A program made the position numbers and the translations under genes. Under the pieces are notes generated by a model that saw only the letters and a list, made by a program, of their open reading frames with translations, was not told the origin of the DNA and ran no database searches. From Fidelibacterota bacterium (GTDB lineage Bacteria; Fidelibacterota; Marinisomatia; SCGC-AAA003-L08; JACNLC01): 35,601 nucleotides of DNA. This document shows positions 16,768-24,867 of this stretch, one piece after another. Location: NCBI GenBank assembly GCA_014381725.1, contig JACNLC010000024.1:1-35601 (forward strand), in the 5' to 3' direction. Numbering within the stretch: the first letter of the stretch is position 1; each line of letters begins with the position of its first letter.

Positions 16768-17580
16768 CTAAAAATTTGGTCCTGGTTCTGTATTCTTTTT
16801 GATTGAAGTTGTTATTGTTTCGAGTGCACAATCCACATTATCACAAATTGTAAATAAGTCCATATCTGATTCGGATATTGTTCCAATTTCAACCAAATAA
16901 TCCCAATTTACTACTTTTTCCCAAAACTCTTTTCCATATAGAATAATTGGAATAGTTTTCTTCATTTTTCTTGTTTGAATTAAGGTCAGAATCTCCATTA
17001 ATTCATCGAGAGTTCCGAATCCTCCAGGGAATACAACCAAAGCTTTTGCAAGATACGCCATCCAGAATTTTCTCATAAAAAAGTAATGGAATTGCAAATT
17101 GAGATCTTCTGAAATCCATTTGTTTCCAGATTGCTCAAAAGGTAGCGTAATATTCAGACCTACGGATAATCCTTTAGCTTCTGACGCCCCTCTGTTTGAT
17201 GCTTCCATAATACCTGGCCCACCTCCTGATGCTATAATGTATCGATGAGTATGATCGCTTAGTTCTTTACTCCATTTTGTTAGTTTATAGGCAAGTTCTC
17301 TTGCATCTTCATAAAACCTACTCATTTCATAAATTTGATCTAACATTTTCTGTTTTTGTACAGAGATATTTTTCGGTGCATTTTGTACTACTTTTTTAGC
17401 TTCTTCACGAGATAAAAACCTAGCTGAACCGAAAAATACAATTGTATCTTCTATATTGTTCTTAGCAAATTTTTGTTGCGGACCAAAATACTCTGATTGA
17501 ACTCTAATAGCTCTTGATTCAGGACTACTTAAAAACTCGCGGTCGTAATAAAATCTTTGTTTTTTATTGTCTTTTGTCAT
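16768..17580 (-). CDS. LOG-family protein (TIGR00730/YgdH-like nucleotide phosphoribohydrolase)
   Basis: The Rossmann-fold LOG domain has both family signatures, ASGGGPGIMEASNRGA and VVFPGGFGTLDELMEI (the PGGxGTxxE motif). LOG proteins hydrolyse nucleoside 5'-monophosphates, releasing the base; plant and some bacterial members activate cytokinins. The open frame extends to an ATG at 17775 (335 residues), but I prefer the ATG at 17580, giving 270 residues starting MTKDNKKQRF: family members commonly start a short way before a Y-x-D-x-EFL-x-SP segment and the VFFGSAR strand, as here. The extra 65 residues do not look like LOG and include a piece of sequence shared with the glmS 3' end. Confidence 0.88.
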   Translation of the reverse strand: MTKDNKKQRFYYDREFLSSPESRAIRVQSEYFGPQQKFAKNNIEDTIVFFGSARFLSREEAKKVVQNAPKNISVQKQKMLDQIYEMSRFYEDARELAYKLTKWSKELSDHTHRYIIASGGGPGIMEASNRGASEAKGLSVGLNITLPFEQSGNKWISEDLNLQFHYFFMRKFWMAYLAKALVVFPGGFGTLDELMEILTLIQTRKMKKTIPIILYGKEFWEKVVNWDYLVEIGTISESDMDLFTICDNVDCALETITTSIKKNTEPGPNF

Positions 17581-18003
17581 TTTTTTTATTCTTTCGTAAT
17601 TTTCTTTATTATAAAACAAGGTCGTAGTTGAACATTCTTCATCCTGTATATTGAGGTAATAAAATTCCTCTAATTTCCCTACTCCACCGTAACGGTTTGG
17701 GTTTTGTGTGTAGGTTCTTGGTATTTCATCTCTAACTAATCTTTTTACACTCAAAAACCTGTGTTTCTCAATCATATTCTTGATATTTTCTGTGATGATG
17801 TAATCATTCCACGAATTTATGTTTTGTTTGTTTTTGTAGATTATTACACCATTTTCCTCAACTTATTATTTTCAGATTTTATCTTTTTGAGTGATGGGAT
17901 TATTTTTCTTATCAATTTTTTTTATTATAGAAATTAGGGTGTCCATCAGTCCTTCCCAAATATGTGAAATCTGAAATTGTGGTTTCACTTTTGTTTTATT
18001 GTG
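17581..18003. other. Region between the MORN gene and the LOG gene with gene-remnant character
   Basis: If the LOG gene starts at 17580, 423 bases lack an assigned gene. On the minus strand one frame is open from 17862 to 17580 and runs straight into LOG, but has no start before the ATG at 17775. Its product (for example SWNDYIITENIKN and FLSVKRLVRDEIPRTY) looks protein-like. In the same frame, three stop codons upstream (17863-17874), lies a 24-codon ORF (17872-17946) starting MDTLISIIKK with AAGGA three bases before its ATG. This may be a decayed gene broken by stops, or a real N-terminal extension plus a small peptide. A piece of the glmS 3' end lies at 17674-17693. Confidence 0.35.
17674..17693 (-). 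repeat. Second copy of a 20-base glmS 3'-end sequence
   Basis: On the minus strand GTTACGGTGGAGTAGGGAAA is identical to 19409-19428, where it covers the last codons of glmS (VTVE and the TAG stop) plus the next bases. Here it lies in the leader of the LOG gene, in another reading frame. The two direct copies are 1735 bases apart and enclose the MORN-repeat lipoprotein gene. Confidence 0.6.
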
Positions 18004-19098
18004 TTATTTCTTATTCCCATCTTTATCCCAATGTTTTTCAGTAATTATTTTTCCATCCTTGTAAGTTGTTTCATACTCCTTCTGTCCATTTTCATGCCAG
18101 GAAGTCGATAATCCATCGAATTCACCATTCTTGTAAGTTTCTTCTATCAGCTTCTGGCCATTTTCATCCCAATAAGTCGATAATCCATCTAATTCACCAT
18201 CCTTGTAAGTTTCTTCTATCAGCTTCTGTCCATCTTCATCCCAATAAGTCCATAATCCATCTAATTCACCATCCTTGTAAGTTGTTTCATACTCCTTCTG
18301 TCCATTTTCATGCCAGGAAGTCGATAATCCATCTAATTCACCATTCTTGTAAGTTTCTTCTGTCCACTTCTGTCCATTTTCATACCATTCAGTACATAAT
18401 CCATCTTGTTTTCCATCCTTGTAAGTTTCTTCTGTCCACTTCTGTCCATTTTCATACCACCAAGTCGATAATCCATCGAATTCACCATTCTTGTAAGTTT
18501 GTTCCCAGTCCTTCTGTCCATTTTCATCCCAATGTTTTTCAGAAATCAGTTCCCCATCTTTGTAAGTTTCTTCCATCCACTTCTGTCCATCTTCATACCA
18601 CCAAGTCGATAATCCATCGAATTCACCATTCTTGTAAGTTTCTTCTATCAGCTTCTGGCCATTTTCATCCCAATAAGTCGATAATCCATCTAATTCACCA
18701 TCCTTGTAAGTTTCTTCCGTACACTTCTGTCCATTTTTATACCAATAAGTCGATAATCCATCTAATTCACCATCCTTGTAAGTTTCTTCCGTACACTTCT
18801 GTCCATTTTTATACCACCAGGTAGATAATCTATCCTTCCAAGTTTCTTCACCATCCTTCTGACCAGTTCCATACCAAGAAGTCCATTTACCATCTTTTTT
18901 TCCATCATTGAGAGTTCCTTCTACTCTCGTTTTCCCATCGTCAAAAGAACAGAATACTGGTCCTGAATATGGTTCATCAGAATTAGGTAAATACTTTACC
19001 CCATGTCTTTCAACAAGTTTAGTTTCATAGTTGATAGGTTCTTTGGAACACCCAAAAATTAGTAAAAGTGATAGTATTGTAAATAATGTTTTTTTCAT
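18004..19098 (-). CDS. MORN_2/YwqK-type repeat lipoprotein
   Basis: A 364-residue predicted lipoprotein: signal peptide MKKTLFTILSLLLIFG with lipobox Cys17 (LIFGC). A linker of about 45 residues precedes about 12 tandem units of 24 residues (one of 23), each built as W-(Y/D/H)-E-N-G-Q-K-x2-E-E-T-Y-K-D-G-E-x-D-G-L-S. This is the MORN_2 repeat; databases often label such proteins YwqK-family antitoxin, but nothing here supports a toxin partner. The array would form an elongated beta structure on the outer or inner membrane surface. Units are nearly identical in DNA as well as protein, so the array expanded recently. The gene lies directly downstream of glmS between two copies of a glmS-end sequence, suggesting acquisition. 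Role unknown. Confidence 0.88.
   Translation of the reverse strand: MKKTLFTILSLLLIFGCSKEPINYETKLVERHGVKYLPNSDEPYSGPVFCSFDDGKTRVEGTLNDGKKDGKWTSWYGTGQKDGEETWKDRLSTWWYKNGQKCTEETYKDGELDGLSTYWYKNGQKCTEETYKDGELDGLSTYWDENGQKLIEETYKNGEFDGLSTWWYEDGQKWMEETYKDGELISEKHWDENGQKDWEQTYKNGEFDGLSTWWYENGQKWTEETYKDGKQDGLCTEWYENGQKWTEETYKNGELDGLSTSWHENGQKEYETTYKDGELDGLWTYWDEDGQKLIEETYKDGELDGLSTYWDENGQKLIEETYKNGEFDGLSTSWHENGQKEYETTYKDGKIITEKHWDKDGNKK
18050..18850 (-). repeat. Tandem ~72-bp coding repeats in the MORN gene
   Basis: About 11 head-to-tail units of 72 bases (one of 69) encode the 24-residue repeats. Larger blocks are also duplicated: 18102-18216 and 18603-18717 are identical over 115 bases, exactly 501 bases (seven units) apart, and a block starting about 18053 (CCATCCTTGTAAGTTGTTTC and on) recurs from about 18269 for roughly 60 bases. 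This pattern indicates recent unequal crossover or gene conversion and possible copy-number variation between strains. Confidence 0.92.
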
Positions 19099-19413
19099 TT
19101 TTAAATATACCTCAAATATACAAACACGAATTTAACACGATATTTGTATTCATAAAAAGTGATGATTATGAATGATAAAATATTCCAAGATGAAAAATCA
19201 TCATCAAAATTTTCATCAGTAAGACTTCTCTAAAAGAGTTAACAATTGAAATCGAAAAACCGAATCAAGTCTAGAACTTCAATCTTAACAAATATCAACC
19301 TCATCACTTATGAATGTTTGAACATCCATTTCTCGTGTTACTTCAATCTCTGAATTGAGGATTTTTGTAATTTTTCTGTACCGAATCCCCGAAACGGAGT
19401 TTTCTCTTTTTCC
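19099..19413. other. 315-base gap downstream of glmS with an in-frame tail after the glmS stop
   Basis: No complete gene is visible. Immediately after the glmS TAG the same frame stays open for 42 codons to TAA at 19285-19287, reading GKRENSVSGIRYRKITKILN and then SEIEVTREMDVQTFIS. This looks more like a former coding segment than random AT-rich DNA, but GlmS normally ends at VTVE, so read-through is not expected. The remainder (19099-19284) is AT-rich and should hold the MORN gene promoter; a GAGGT ribosome site lies 10 bases before its ATG. No convincing glmS terminator is seen. Confidence 0.4.
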
Positions 19414-19428
19414 CTACTCCACCGTAAC
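19409..19428 (-). repeat. glmS 3'-end copy of the 20-base direct repeat
   Basis: Partner of 17674-17693, identical over 20 bases and in the same orientation. It contains the codons for the C-terminal VTVE and the TAG stop of glmS, the segment known in other bacteria as the recognition region for Tn7-type insertion. Confidence 0.6.
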
Positions 19429-21249
19429 CGATTTTGCAAGGTTTCGTGGTTGGTCAACATCACATCCTTTTAGTACGGCAATATGATACGCCAGGAGTTG
19501 AAGTGGAATTGTCATCAAAATAGGTGCTAATAAATTGTGAGTTGATGGAATATGAATAATATGGTCAGAATATTCCATTAACTCATCATTTTCTTGAGAT
19601 GATACGATAATAATTCGACCTCCTCGAGATTTAACTTCACGAATATTTGAGAGTACTTTATCATATTGATTTTTTGTTACTAAAAATACAACTGGCATTT
19701 CTTCATCGATTAAAGCAATAGGTCCGTGTTTCATTTCTGCTGCAGGATATCCTTCTGCGTGGATATAAGAAATCTCTTTGAGTTTCAATGCTCCTTCTAG
19801 TGCAACAGGAAATTGATACCCTCTGCCTAAATATAAAAAGTTCTTCGCATCTTGATAATCTCTAGCAATTGTTTTGATACTATCTGAAAGTTTTAAAACA
19901 GAGTCAATTTTATTGGATATAGATTTACATTCATCTAGCAAAGTTTGCACCTTGGTTCTATCTTTCCCTGCTTTTTGAGCCAAGTATGATGCAATCAGAC
20001 TCAATATAGTAACTTGAGATGTAAATGCTTTTGTGGATGCAACTCCAATTTCCGGACCAGCGTGAATGTAAACACCAGCATCTGCTTCTCGCGCAATTGA
20101 GCTTCCAACTACATTCACTATTCCTAATGTTAAAGCTCCCAAACTTTTAGCTTTTTTCATTGCGGCTAGAGTATCTGCAGTTTCACCAGATTGACTAATT
20201 GCCAACACTACAGACTCAGAATCTACCGTAGTTCTACGATATCTAAATTCAGATGCATATTCAACCTTCACCGATTTATGTAGCAGTTCCTCAATTAAAA
20301 ATCCACCAATTAAGGCAGCGTGCCACGATGTACCACAAGCAGTAATGAAAATTTGTTTGGCATCTAAAATGTTTTGGACATAATCTTGGATTCCACCTAG
20401 TTTAACTAAACCATCATTGTAATTGATTCGTCCTCTTATTGCATCAGAAACTGAATTTGGTTGCTCAAAGATTTCTTTAAGCATAAAATGTTCATAACCA
20501 CCTTTTTCAATTTGTTCAAGTGAATATTCAATTTTTTCAATATCTTTATCAACTATATGATTTTTGCGAATATTGCGAATTTCATAATCACTTTTCTTAA
20601 TTACAGCAAGTTCTCCTTCGTCAAGGTATATGATATTTCTTGTATATTCTATAATTGGTGATGTGTCCGATGCAACAAACATTTCATCTTTGCCAATTCC
20701 AAGAACTAGCGGACTTCCAAATCTTGCAGCAATAATTTTATCCGGTTCATCTTCGCACAATACTACAATTCCATAAGCACCTACAACTTTGGTGAGTGCT
20801 AATCTAACAGCTTCTGCAAAATCAAGATGATCCTTTTTATAAATGTATCCTATAAATTGAACCAATACTTCTGTATCAGTATCAGTAACACATTCAATGC
20901 CTGCATCAGAAAGTAGTTGTCTAAGTGAAGAATAATTCTCAATAATTCCATTATGTACTAATGTAAATTTACTAGATTTATCTTGATGAGGATGTGCGTT
21001 TATATCATTTGGGATACCGTGAGTTGCCCAACGAGTATGCCCTAAACCAAAAGTCCCGACAGTATTAGATTCGTCAAGCATTGTCTCAAGGTTTTTAACT
21101 TTACCTTTGCATTTTGTCAGAGATGTTTTGTTGTTATGATTAACTGCAATCCCAGCTGAATCGTAACCTCGATATTCTAACCTACGCAAACCTTTAATGA
21201 TAACATCAGCTGCTTTTCTACTTCCAATATATCCTACTATTCCACACAT
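19414..21249 (-). CDS. glmS: Glutamine-fructose-6-phosphate aminotransferase (isomerizing)
   Basis: A 611-residue enzyme, standard length, making glucosamine-6-phosphate from fructose-6-phosphate and glutamine, the entry step to UDP-GlcNAc for peptidoglycan and surface glycans. The N-terminal glutaminase domain starts MCGIVGYIGSR, with the nucleophile Cys2, and has LEYRGYDSAGIAV and GLGHTRWATHG. Two SIS sugar-isomerase domains follow (ITACGTSWHAALIG, SQSGETADTLAA; later LGRGYQFPVALEGALKLKE), and it ends DQPRNLAKSVTVE as the family does. No glmS ribozyme is expected or seen in the 124-base upstream gap. The 3' end is partly duplicated at 17674-17693. Confidence 0.97.
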   Translation of the reverse strand: MCGIVGYIGSRKAADVIIKGLRRLEYRGYDSAGIAVNHNNKTSLTKCKGKVKNLETMLDESNTVGTFGLGHTRWATHGIPNDINAHPHQDKSSKFTLVHNGIIENYSSLRQLLSDAGIECVTDTDTEVLVQFIGYIYKKDHLDFAEAVRLALTKVVGAYGIVVLCEDEPDKIIAARFGSPLVLGIGKDEMFVASDTSPIIEYTRNIIYLDEGELAVIKKSDYEIRNIRKNHIVDKDIEKIEYSLEQIEKGGYEHFMLKEIFEQPNSVSDAIRGRINYNDGLVKLGGIQDYVQNILDAKQIFITACGTSWHAALIGGFLIEELLHKSVKVEYASEFRYRRTTVDSESVVLAISQSGETADTLAAMKKAKSLGALTLGIVNVVGSSIAREADAGVYIHAGPEIGVASTKAFTSQVTILSLIASYLAQKAGKDRTKVQTLLDECKSISNKIDSVLKLSDSIKTIARDYQDAKNFLYLGRGYQFPVALEGALKLKEISYIHAEGYPAAEMKHGPIALIDEEMPVVFLVTKNQYDKVLSNIREVKSRGGRIIIVSSQENDELMEYSDHIIHIPSTHNLLAPILMTIPLQLLAYHIAVLKGCDVDQPRNLAKSVTVE

Positions 21250-21373
21250 ATCTTTAATTGTTAATTATAAAATGACAAACTATTAATTAACTTTCCTTTC
21301 TTTTTTTACAGCTAAGTTTACTATGAACTAGCTATGAGCGTCGTAATAATTTTGATTAACCATTTAATTATAG

Positions 21374-22921
21374 TTATTCCCACTCAATCGTCCCGGGTGG
21401 TTTGGATGTTACATCGTAAACCACACGATTTACACCTTTAACATCGTTAACAATTTTACTGGATGCTTTTGCAAGCACATTATATGGCAAATTATACCAA
21501 TCTGCTGTCATCCCATCTAAACTGGTTACTGCACGAAGTCCTATTAGATTTTCGTAAGTTCTAGTATCACCCATAACTCCGACTGTTTTGACAGGGATTA
21601 AAACTGCAAACGCTTGCCAAATATTCTGATATTCTCCTGTTTCTTTCAGTATTTCTATGAAAATATTATCAGCTTCTTGAAGTATTTGAATCCTTTCTTC
21701 AGTTATCTCACCTAAAATTCTAACTGCTAATCCAGGTCCTGGGAATGGATGACGATCGAGAACAAAATCAGGTAGTCCAAGCTCTCTCCCAGCTTTTCTC
21801 ACTTCATCTTTGAATAAATCACGAATCGGTTCGATTAGATCAAACTGCATATCATCTGGCAAACCGCCAACATTATGATGAGATTTTATAGTAACTGCTG
21901 AACCACCAACATCTCCTCCTGATTCAATAACATCTGGATATAGAGTGCCTTGTGCTAGAAAATCAACATCCCCAATTGTCTTAGAAACTTCTTCGAAAGC
22001 TCGAATAAATTCCTCACCGATTATTTTCCTTTTTTGCTCCGGCTCGGTTACGCCACTTAGTTTTGATAAAAATTTATGTGAATAATCGTGGCATTGGATA
22101 TTCAAACCCAGCCCTTCTTTCAAAGTACTCATTACTTGGTCAGCTTCATTTTTCCGCAATAATCCATGATCAATAAAGACACAAGTTGATTGTTCCCCAA
22201 TAGCTTTATGTAGGAGAGTTCCAACTACAGATGAATCAACACCTCCGCTTAAACCTGTGATTACTTTTTTATTTCCAACTTTATCTCTGATTTTGTCTAT
22301 AGCTTCGTTAATAAAATTAGCTGGAGTCCAATTAGGTTTACAATGTGCAATTTTGAAAATGAAATTAGACAACATTGTCTGGCCTTCTACAGTATGTACA
22401 ACTTCCGGGTGAAACTGTACTCCAAAATGTGGTTTTTGATGATGATGCACAGCAGCAATAACCTCGTTCGATGAACGAGCGATGACTTCCCATGGATTTT
22501 CTATATTTATAACTTCATCACCGTGACTCATCCAAACTTGAGTATTTCCTGAGATATTATGAAAGAGAGAATTTTCAATAACTTTATGTACTTTAGCATA
22601 TCCATATTCTCCTTTACCCTTTGAATGAACTTCTCCTTCAGAATTTTGAATCAATAATTGAAGTCCATAACATATACCGAGAATTGGAATTTCACTTTTT
22701 AAGATATCTGAATCTAATTGAGGTGATTGTTCGTCATAAACACTTGCTGGTCCTCCAGATAGTATAATAGCTTTAACATTCTTGTCAACCAATTCCTTTA
22801 ATGTAGTATTATATGGAAGGATTTCAGAATATACATGTTGCTCCCTTACTCTTCTTGCAATAAGTTGAGTATATTGCGAACCAAAATCCAGTACTGCTAT
22901 AGTCTGTGTGTGGTGTTTCAT
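21374..22921 (-). CDS. guaA: GMP synthase (glutamine-hydrolysing)
   Basis: A 515-residue enzyme converting XMP to GMP. The class I glutamine amidotransferase domain occupies about residues 1-195 (LDFGSQYTQLIARRVRE; GICYGLQLL with the nucleophile Cys; VQFHPEV with the catalytic His). The ATP-pyrophosphatase domain carries the P-loop-like TGLSGGVDSSV near 222, and the dimerisation domain ends with SKPPGTIEWE, the canonical C-terminus. Its ATG is one base after the accD stop, so it is co-transcribed. Confidence 0.97.
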   Translation of the reverse strand: MKHHTQTIAVLDFGSQYTQLIARRVREQHVYSEILPYNTTLKELVDKNVKAIILSGGPASVYDEQSPQLDSDILKSEIPILGICYGLQLLIQNSEGEVHSKGKGEYGYAKVHKVIENSLFHNISGNTQVWMSHGDEVINIENPWEVIARSSNEVIAAVHHHQKPHFGVQFHPEVVHTVEGQTMLSNFIFKIAHCKPNWTPANFINEAIDKIRDKVGNKKVITGLSGGVDSSVVGTLLHKAIGEQSTCVFIDHGLLRKNEADQVMSTLKEGLGLNIQCHDYSHKFLSKLSGVTEPEQKRKIIGEEFIRAFEEVSKTIGDVDFLAQGTLYPDVIESGGDVGGSAVTIKSHHNVGGLPDDMQFDLIEPIRDLFKDEVRKAGRELGLPDFVLDRHPFPGPGLAVRILGEITEERIQILQEADNIFIEILKETGEYQNIWQAFAVLIPVKTVGVMGDTRTYENLIGLRAVTSLDGMTADWYNLPYNVLAKASSKIVNDVKGVNRVVYDVTSKPPGTIEWE

Positions 22922-22922
22922 T

Positions 22923-23801
22923 CTATTCTATTTCCGTTACTTTTGAATTTTGAAATTTTTCAATTCCAAAAAAGTTGAATATTTGAGTAATTGTTCTTTT
23001 CAAGTCTCTTCTATGAACGATATTATCAACGAAACCTTTTTCTACTAAAAATTCAGCTCGCTGAAATCCTTCCGGTAAATCTTCACCAATAGTTTGTTTA
23101 ATCACTCTTGCTCCCGCAAAACCGATTAGTGCATTTGGCTCGGCAAGAATAATATCACCTAGCATTGCAAAACTTGCCGAAGTGCCACCTGTTGTTGGAT
23201 CAGTTAGAATAGTAATATACAGACCGTTGTCTTTTGAGTATTGTGCTAATTTTGCGCTTGTTTTTGCCATTTGCATTAAACTGTAAGCACCTTCTTGCAT
23301 CCTAGCACCACCAGAAGAAGTGATGATAATCAGTGGAAGTTTCCGTTTTCTAGCATGGTCAATAGCTCTGCTGATTTTCTCTCCAACTACCGATCCCATG
23401 CTTCCACCAATATATGAAAAATCCATTATTGCTACAACTGTATCTTGTCCATTAATTTTTCCTACAACTACTCGTACCGCTTCGTTTAAACCAGTTTTAG
23501 TTTGAGCTGCTTTGAGTTGATCTGAATACTTTTTTTCACCTTTGAATGATAGCGGATCTACTGATCTCACATTCTCAGCTATTCCATGATATTCATCATT
23601 GTCTATCAATAATTTCAAATAAGCAGAACTATTAATTCTAAAATGATGAGAACAAGAAATACAAACATGATAATTTTTTTCAAGTTCTCTTTTGTAAACA
23701 ACTTGGGCACAACGAGGACATTTAATCCATAAACCTTCAGCCGTATCTCGTTTATCAAGTGTTTTTATTTTATCTGCTGATCGTCTAAACCATTCAGCCA
23801 T
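22923..23801 (-). CDS. accD: Acetyl-CoA carboxylase carboxyltransferase subunit beta
   Basis: A 292-residue subunit of the complex that transfers carboxyl from biotin carboxyl carrier protein to acetyl-CoA, making malonyl-CoA for fatty acids. The N-terminal zinc ribbon is intact (Cys28, Cys31, Cys47, Cys50), followed by the crotonase-like carboxyltransferase fold with SGGARMQEG and TDPTTGGTSASFAMLGD. The partner accA gene is not in the window. Its ATG overlaps the rimI stop (TAATG). Confidence 0.96.
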   Translation of the reverse strand: MAEWFRRSADKIKTLDKRDTAEGLWIKCPRCAQVVYKRELEKNYHVCISCSHHFRINSSAYLKLLIDNDEYHGIAENVRSVDPLSFKGEKKYSDQLKAAQTKTGLNEAVRVVVGKINGQDTVVAIMDFSYIGGSMGSVVGEKISRAIDHARKRKLPLIIITSSGGARMQEGAYSLMQMAKTSAKLAQYSKDNGLYITILTDPTTGGTSASFAMLGDIILAEPNALIGFAGARVIKQTIGEDLPEGFQRAEFLVEKGFVDNIVHRRDLKRTITQIFNFFGIEKFQNSKVTEIE

Positions 23802-24253
23802 TATTTATTTACTCCGATGTTTTTTAACTCCAAAATGTATAAAACTGCATCATCACCTTTTGTGTAATAATCTTTGCGTGCTCCAACGGGGATAAATCCT
23901 TTTGACTCATATAATTTCCGAGCTGGCAAATTATTTGCACTTACTTCTAACATTACTGTTTCTGCATTTAAATTAATCAAATCTGCAATAACAAAATCAA
24001 ATAATTTAGAGGCAATATTTTTCCCTCGAAAATCCTTCCTTACAGCAATATTATTTAGGTGATATTCGTTTTCTATCAACCAACCAAATACATAAGCTAT
24101 GATTTGATTATCTTCTAAATACACCCAATTTCTTGAAATTTTATCCTTGTCTAAATCACTTTTGAAATGAATCAAAGACCAAGGCTTGTCAAATGAAGAA
24201 TTTTCAATTTTGATAATCTCATCAAGGTGTTCAATTGTAGCTTTAGCAATCAT
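23801..24253 (-). CDS. rimI: Ribosomal-protein-alanine N-acetyltransferase (GNAT)
   Basis: A 150-residue GNAT acetyltransferase. The acetyl-CoA-binding motif A is AVRKDFRGKNIASKLFDFV near residues 71-89, and the tail LYESKGFIPVGARKDYYT is highly typical of RimI, which acetylates the N-terminal alanine of ribosomal protein S18. Its position directly after tsaB (4-base overlap) and tsaE repeats a widespread bacterial gene order. The specific substrate is inferred from family and context. Confidence 0.88.
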   Translation of the reverse strand: MIAKATIEHLDEIIKIENSSFDKPWSLIHFKSDLDKDKISRNWVYLEDNQIIAYVFGWLIENEYHLNNIAVRKDFRGKNIASKLFDFVIADLINLNAETVMLEVSANNLPARKLYESKGFIPVGARKDYYTKGDDAVLYILELKNIGVNK

Positions 24254-24867
24254 TTCTTATCTAGGGAAATGTTAAATTCAGTTAAATAAAGAGGATTAAC
24301 TGAATTTATATTCTCTTCTTTCAATTCGTAATATTTATTAATAGCTATTTCTCCAATCCATCTTGCAGATGGACAAATTTCGGTAAAATTCTCAGTCGTA
24401 ATATATTTTGAAATTCCGTAACCAAAAACAGGAATATTATTTAATTCACTTATTGAAATACACTTTGGGTCTGAATTTTCAGTATTTTTGAGAAATTTCT
24501 GAGTAAATACTAAATCCCTATGAGAATGAATAGCCACCCAATGTTCAGATTGCATTGTGATTTGTTTTTCCAAACTTTGTAATGTCGGGATAGGAATAAT
24601 TGGTAAGCTTGAAGCATACGCTAGTCCTTTTGCAAGACTCATTCCAATCCGTAATCCTGTATATGAACCAGGACCAGCAGATACTGCAATTCCATCTAAA
24701 TCATTAATTGACGATAATGAAGATTTAATAATATCATCAACAAATACAGGGAGTTTCTGAGAGTGAATTCTCGGTTCATTCGTTTCATTAATTTCTGCTA
24801 GTTTATCATCAATAAAAATTGCAACACTGCAAATATTTGTAGAAGTTTCCAACGCCAGAATATTCAT
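24250..24867 (-). CDS. tsaB: tRNA threonylcarbamoyladenosine biosynthesis protein TsaB
   Basis: A 205-residue ASKHA-fold protein, inactive partner of TsaD in the complex that installs t6A at position 37 of ANN-decoding tRNAs. Family signatures are the opening MNILALETSTNICSVAI and GIAVSAGPGSYTGLRIGMSL near residues 60-79. Length is slightly short compared with about 230 in E. coli, as is common in this group. It overlaps rimI by 4 bases and tsaE by 4 bases; tsaD and tsaC are not in the window. Confidence 0.94.
   Translation of the reverse strand: MNILALETSTNICSVAIFIDDKLAEINETNEPRIHSQKLPVFVDDIIKSSLSSINDLDGIAVSAGPGSYTGLRIGMSLAKGLAYASSLPIIPIPTLQSLEKQITMQSEHWVAIHSHRDLVFTQKFLKNTENSDPKCISISELNNIPVFGYGISKYITTENFTEICPSARWIGEIAINKYYELKEENINSVNPLYLTEFNISLDKK

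Noticed and set aside
18066-18824. A 252-codon plus-strand open frame rich in His, Ser and Ile repeats
   Set aside because: It is the antisense of the MORN repeats; the 72-base unit has no stop in this frame, so it stays open by periodicity. The minus-strand product has a lipobox and a known repeat family.
18050-18850. Regular direct repeats that might be read as a CRISPR array
   Set aside because: There is no repeat-spacer alternation: the whole 72-base unit is conserved, in frame, and encodes MORN_2 repeats. No cas genes are present.
18004-19098. Calling the MORN protein a YwqK antitoxin of a toxin-antitoxin pair
   Set aside because: The name comes from MORN_2 domain annotation. No toxin-like gene adjoins it and the protein has a lipoprotein signal.
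17674-19428. A Tn7-like transposon at the glmS end
   Set aside because: No tns genes, integrase or terminal inverted repeats were seen; only the duplicated glmS end supports past insertion, so no mobile element is listed.
21250-21373. A possible riboswitch or glmS-type ribozyme upstream of glmS
   Set aside because: The 124-base gap is AT-rich with TTAATTA repeats and shows no conserved ribozyme core or GC-rich folded element.
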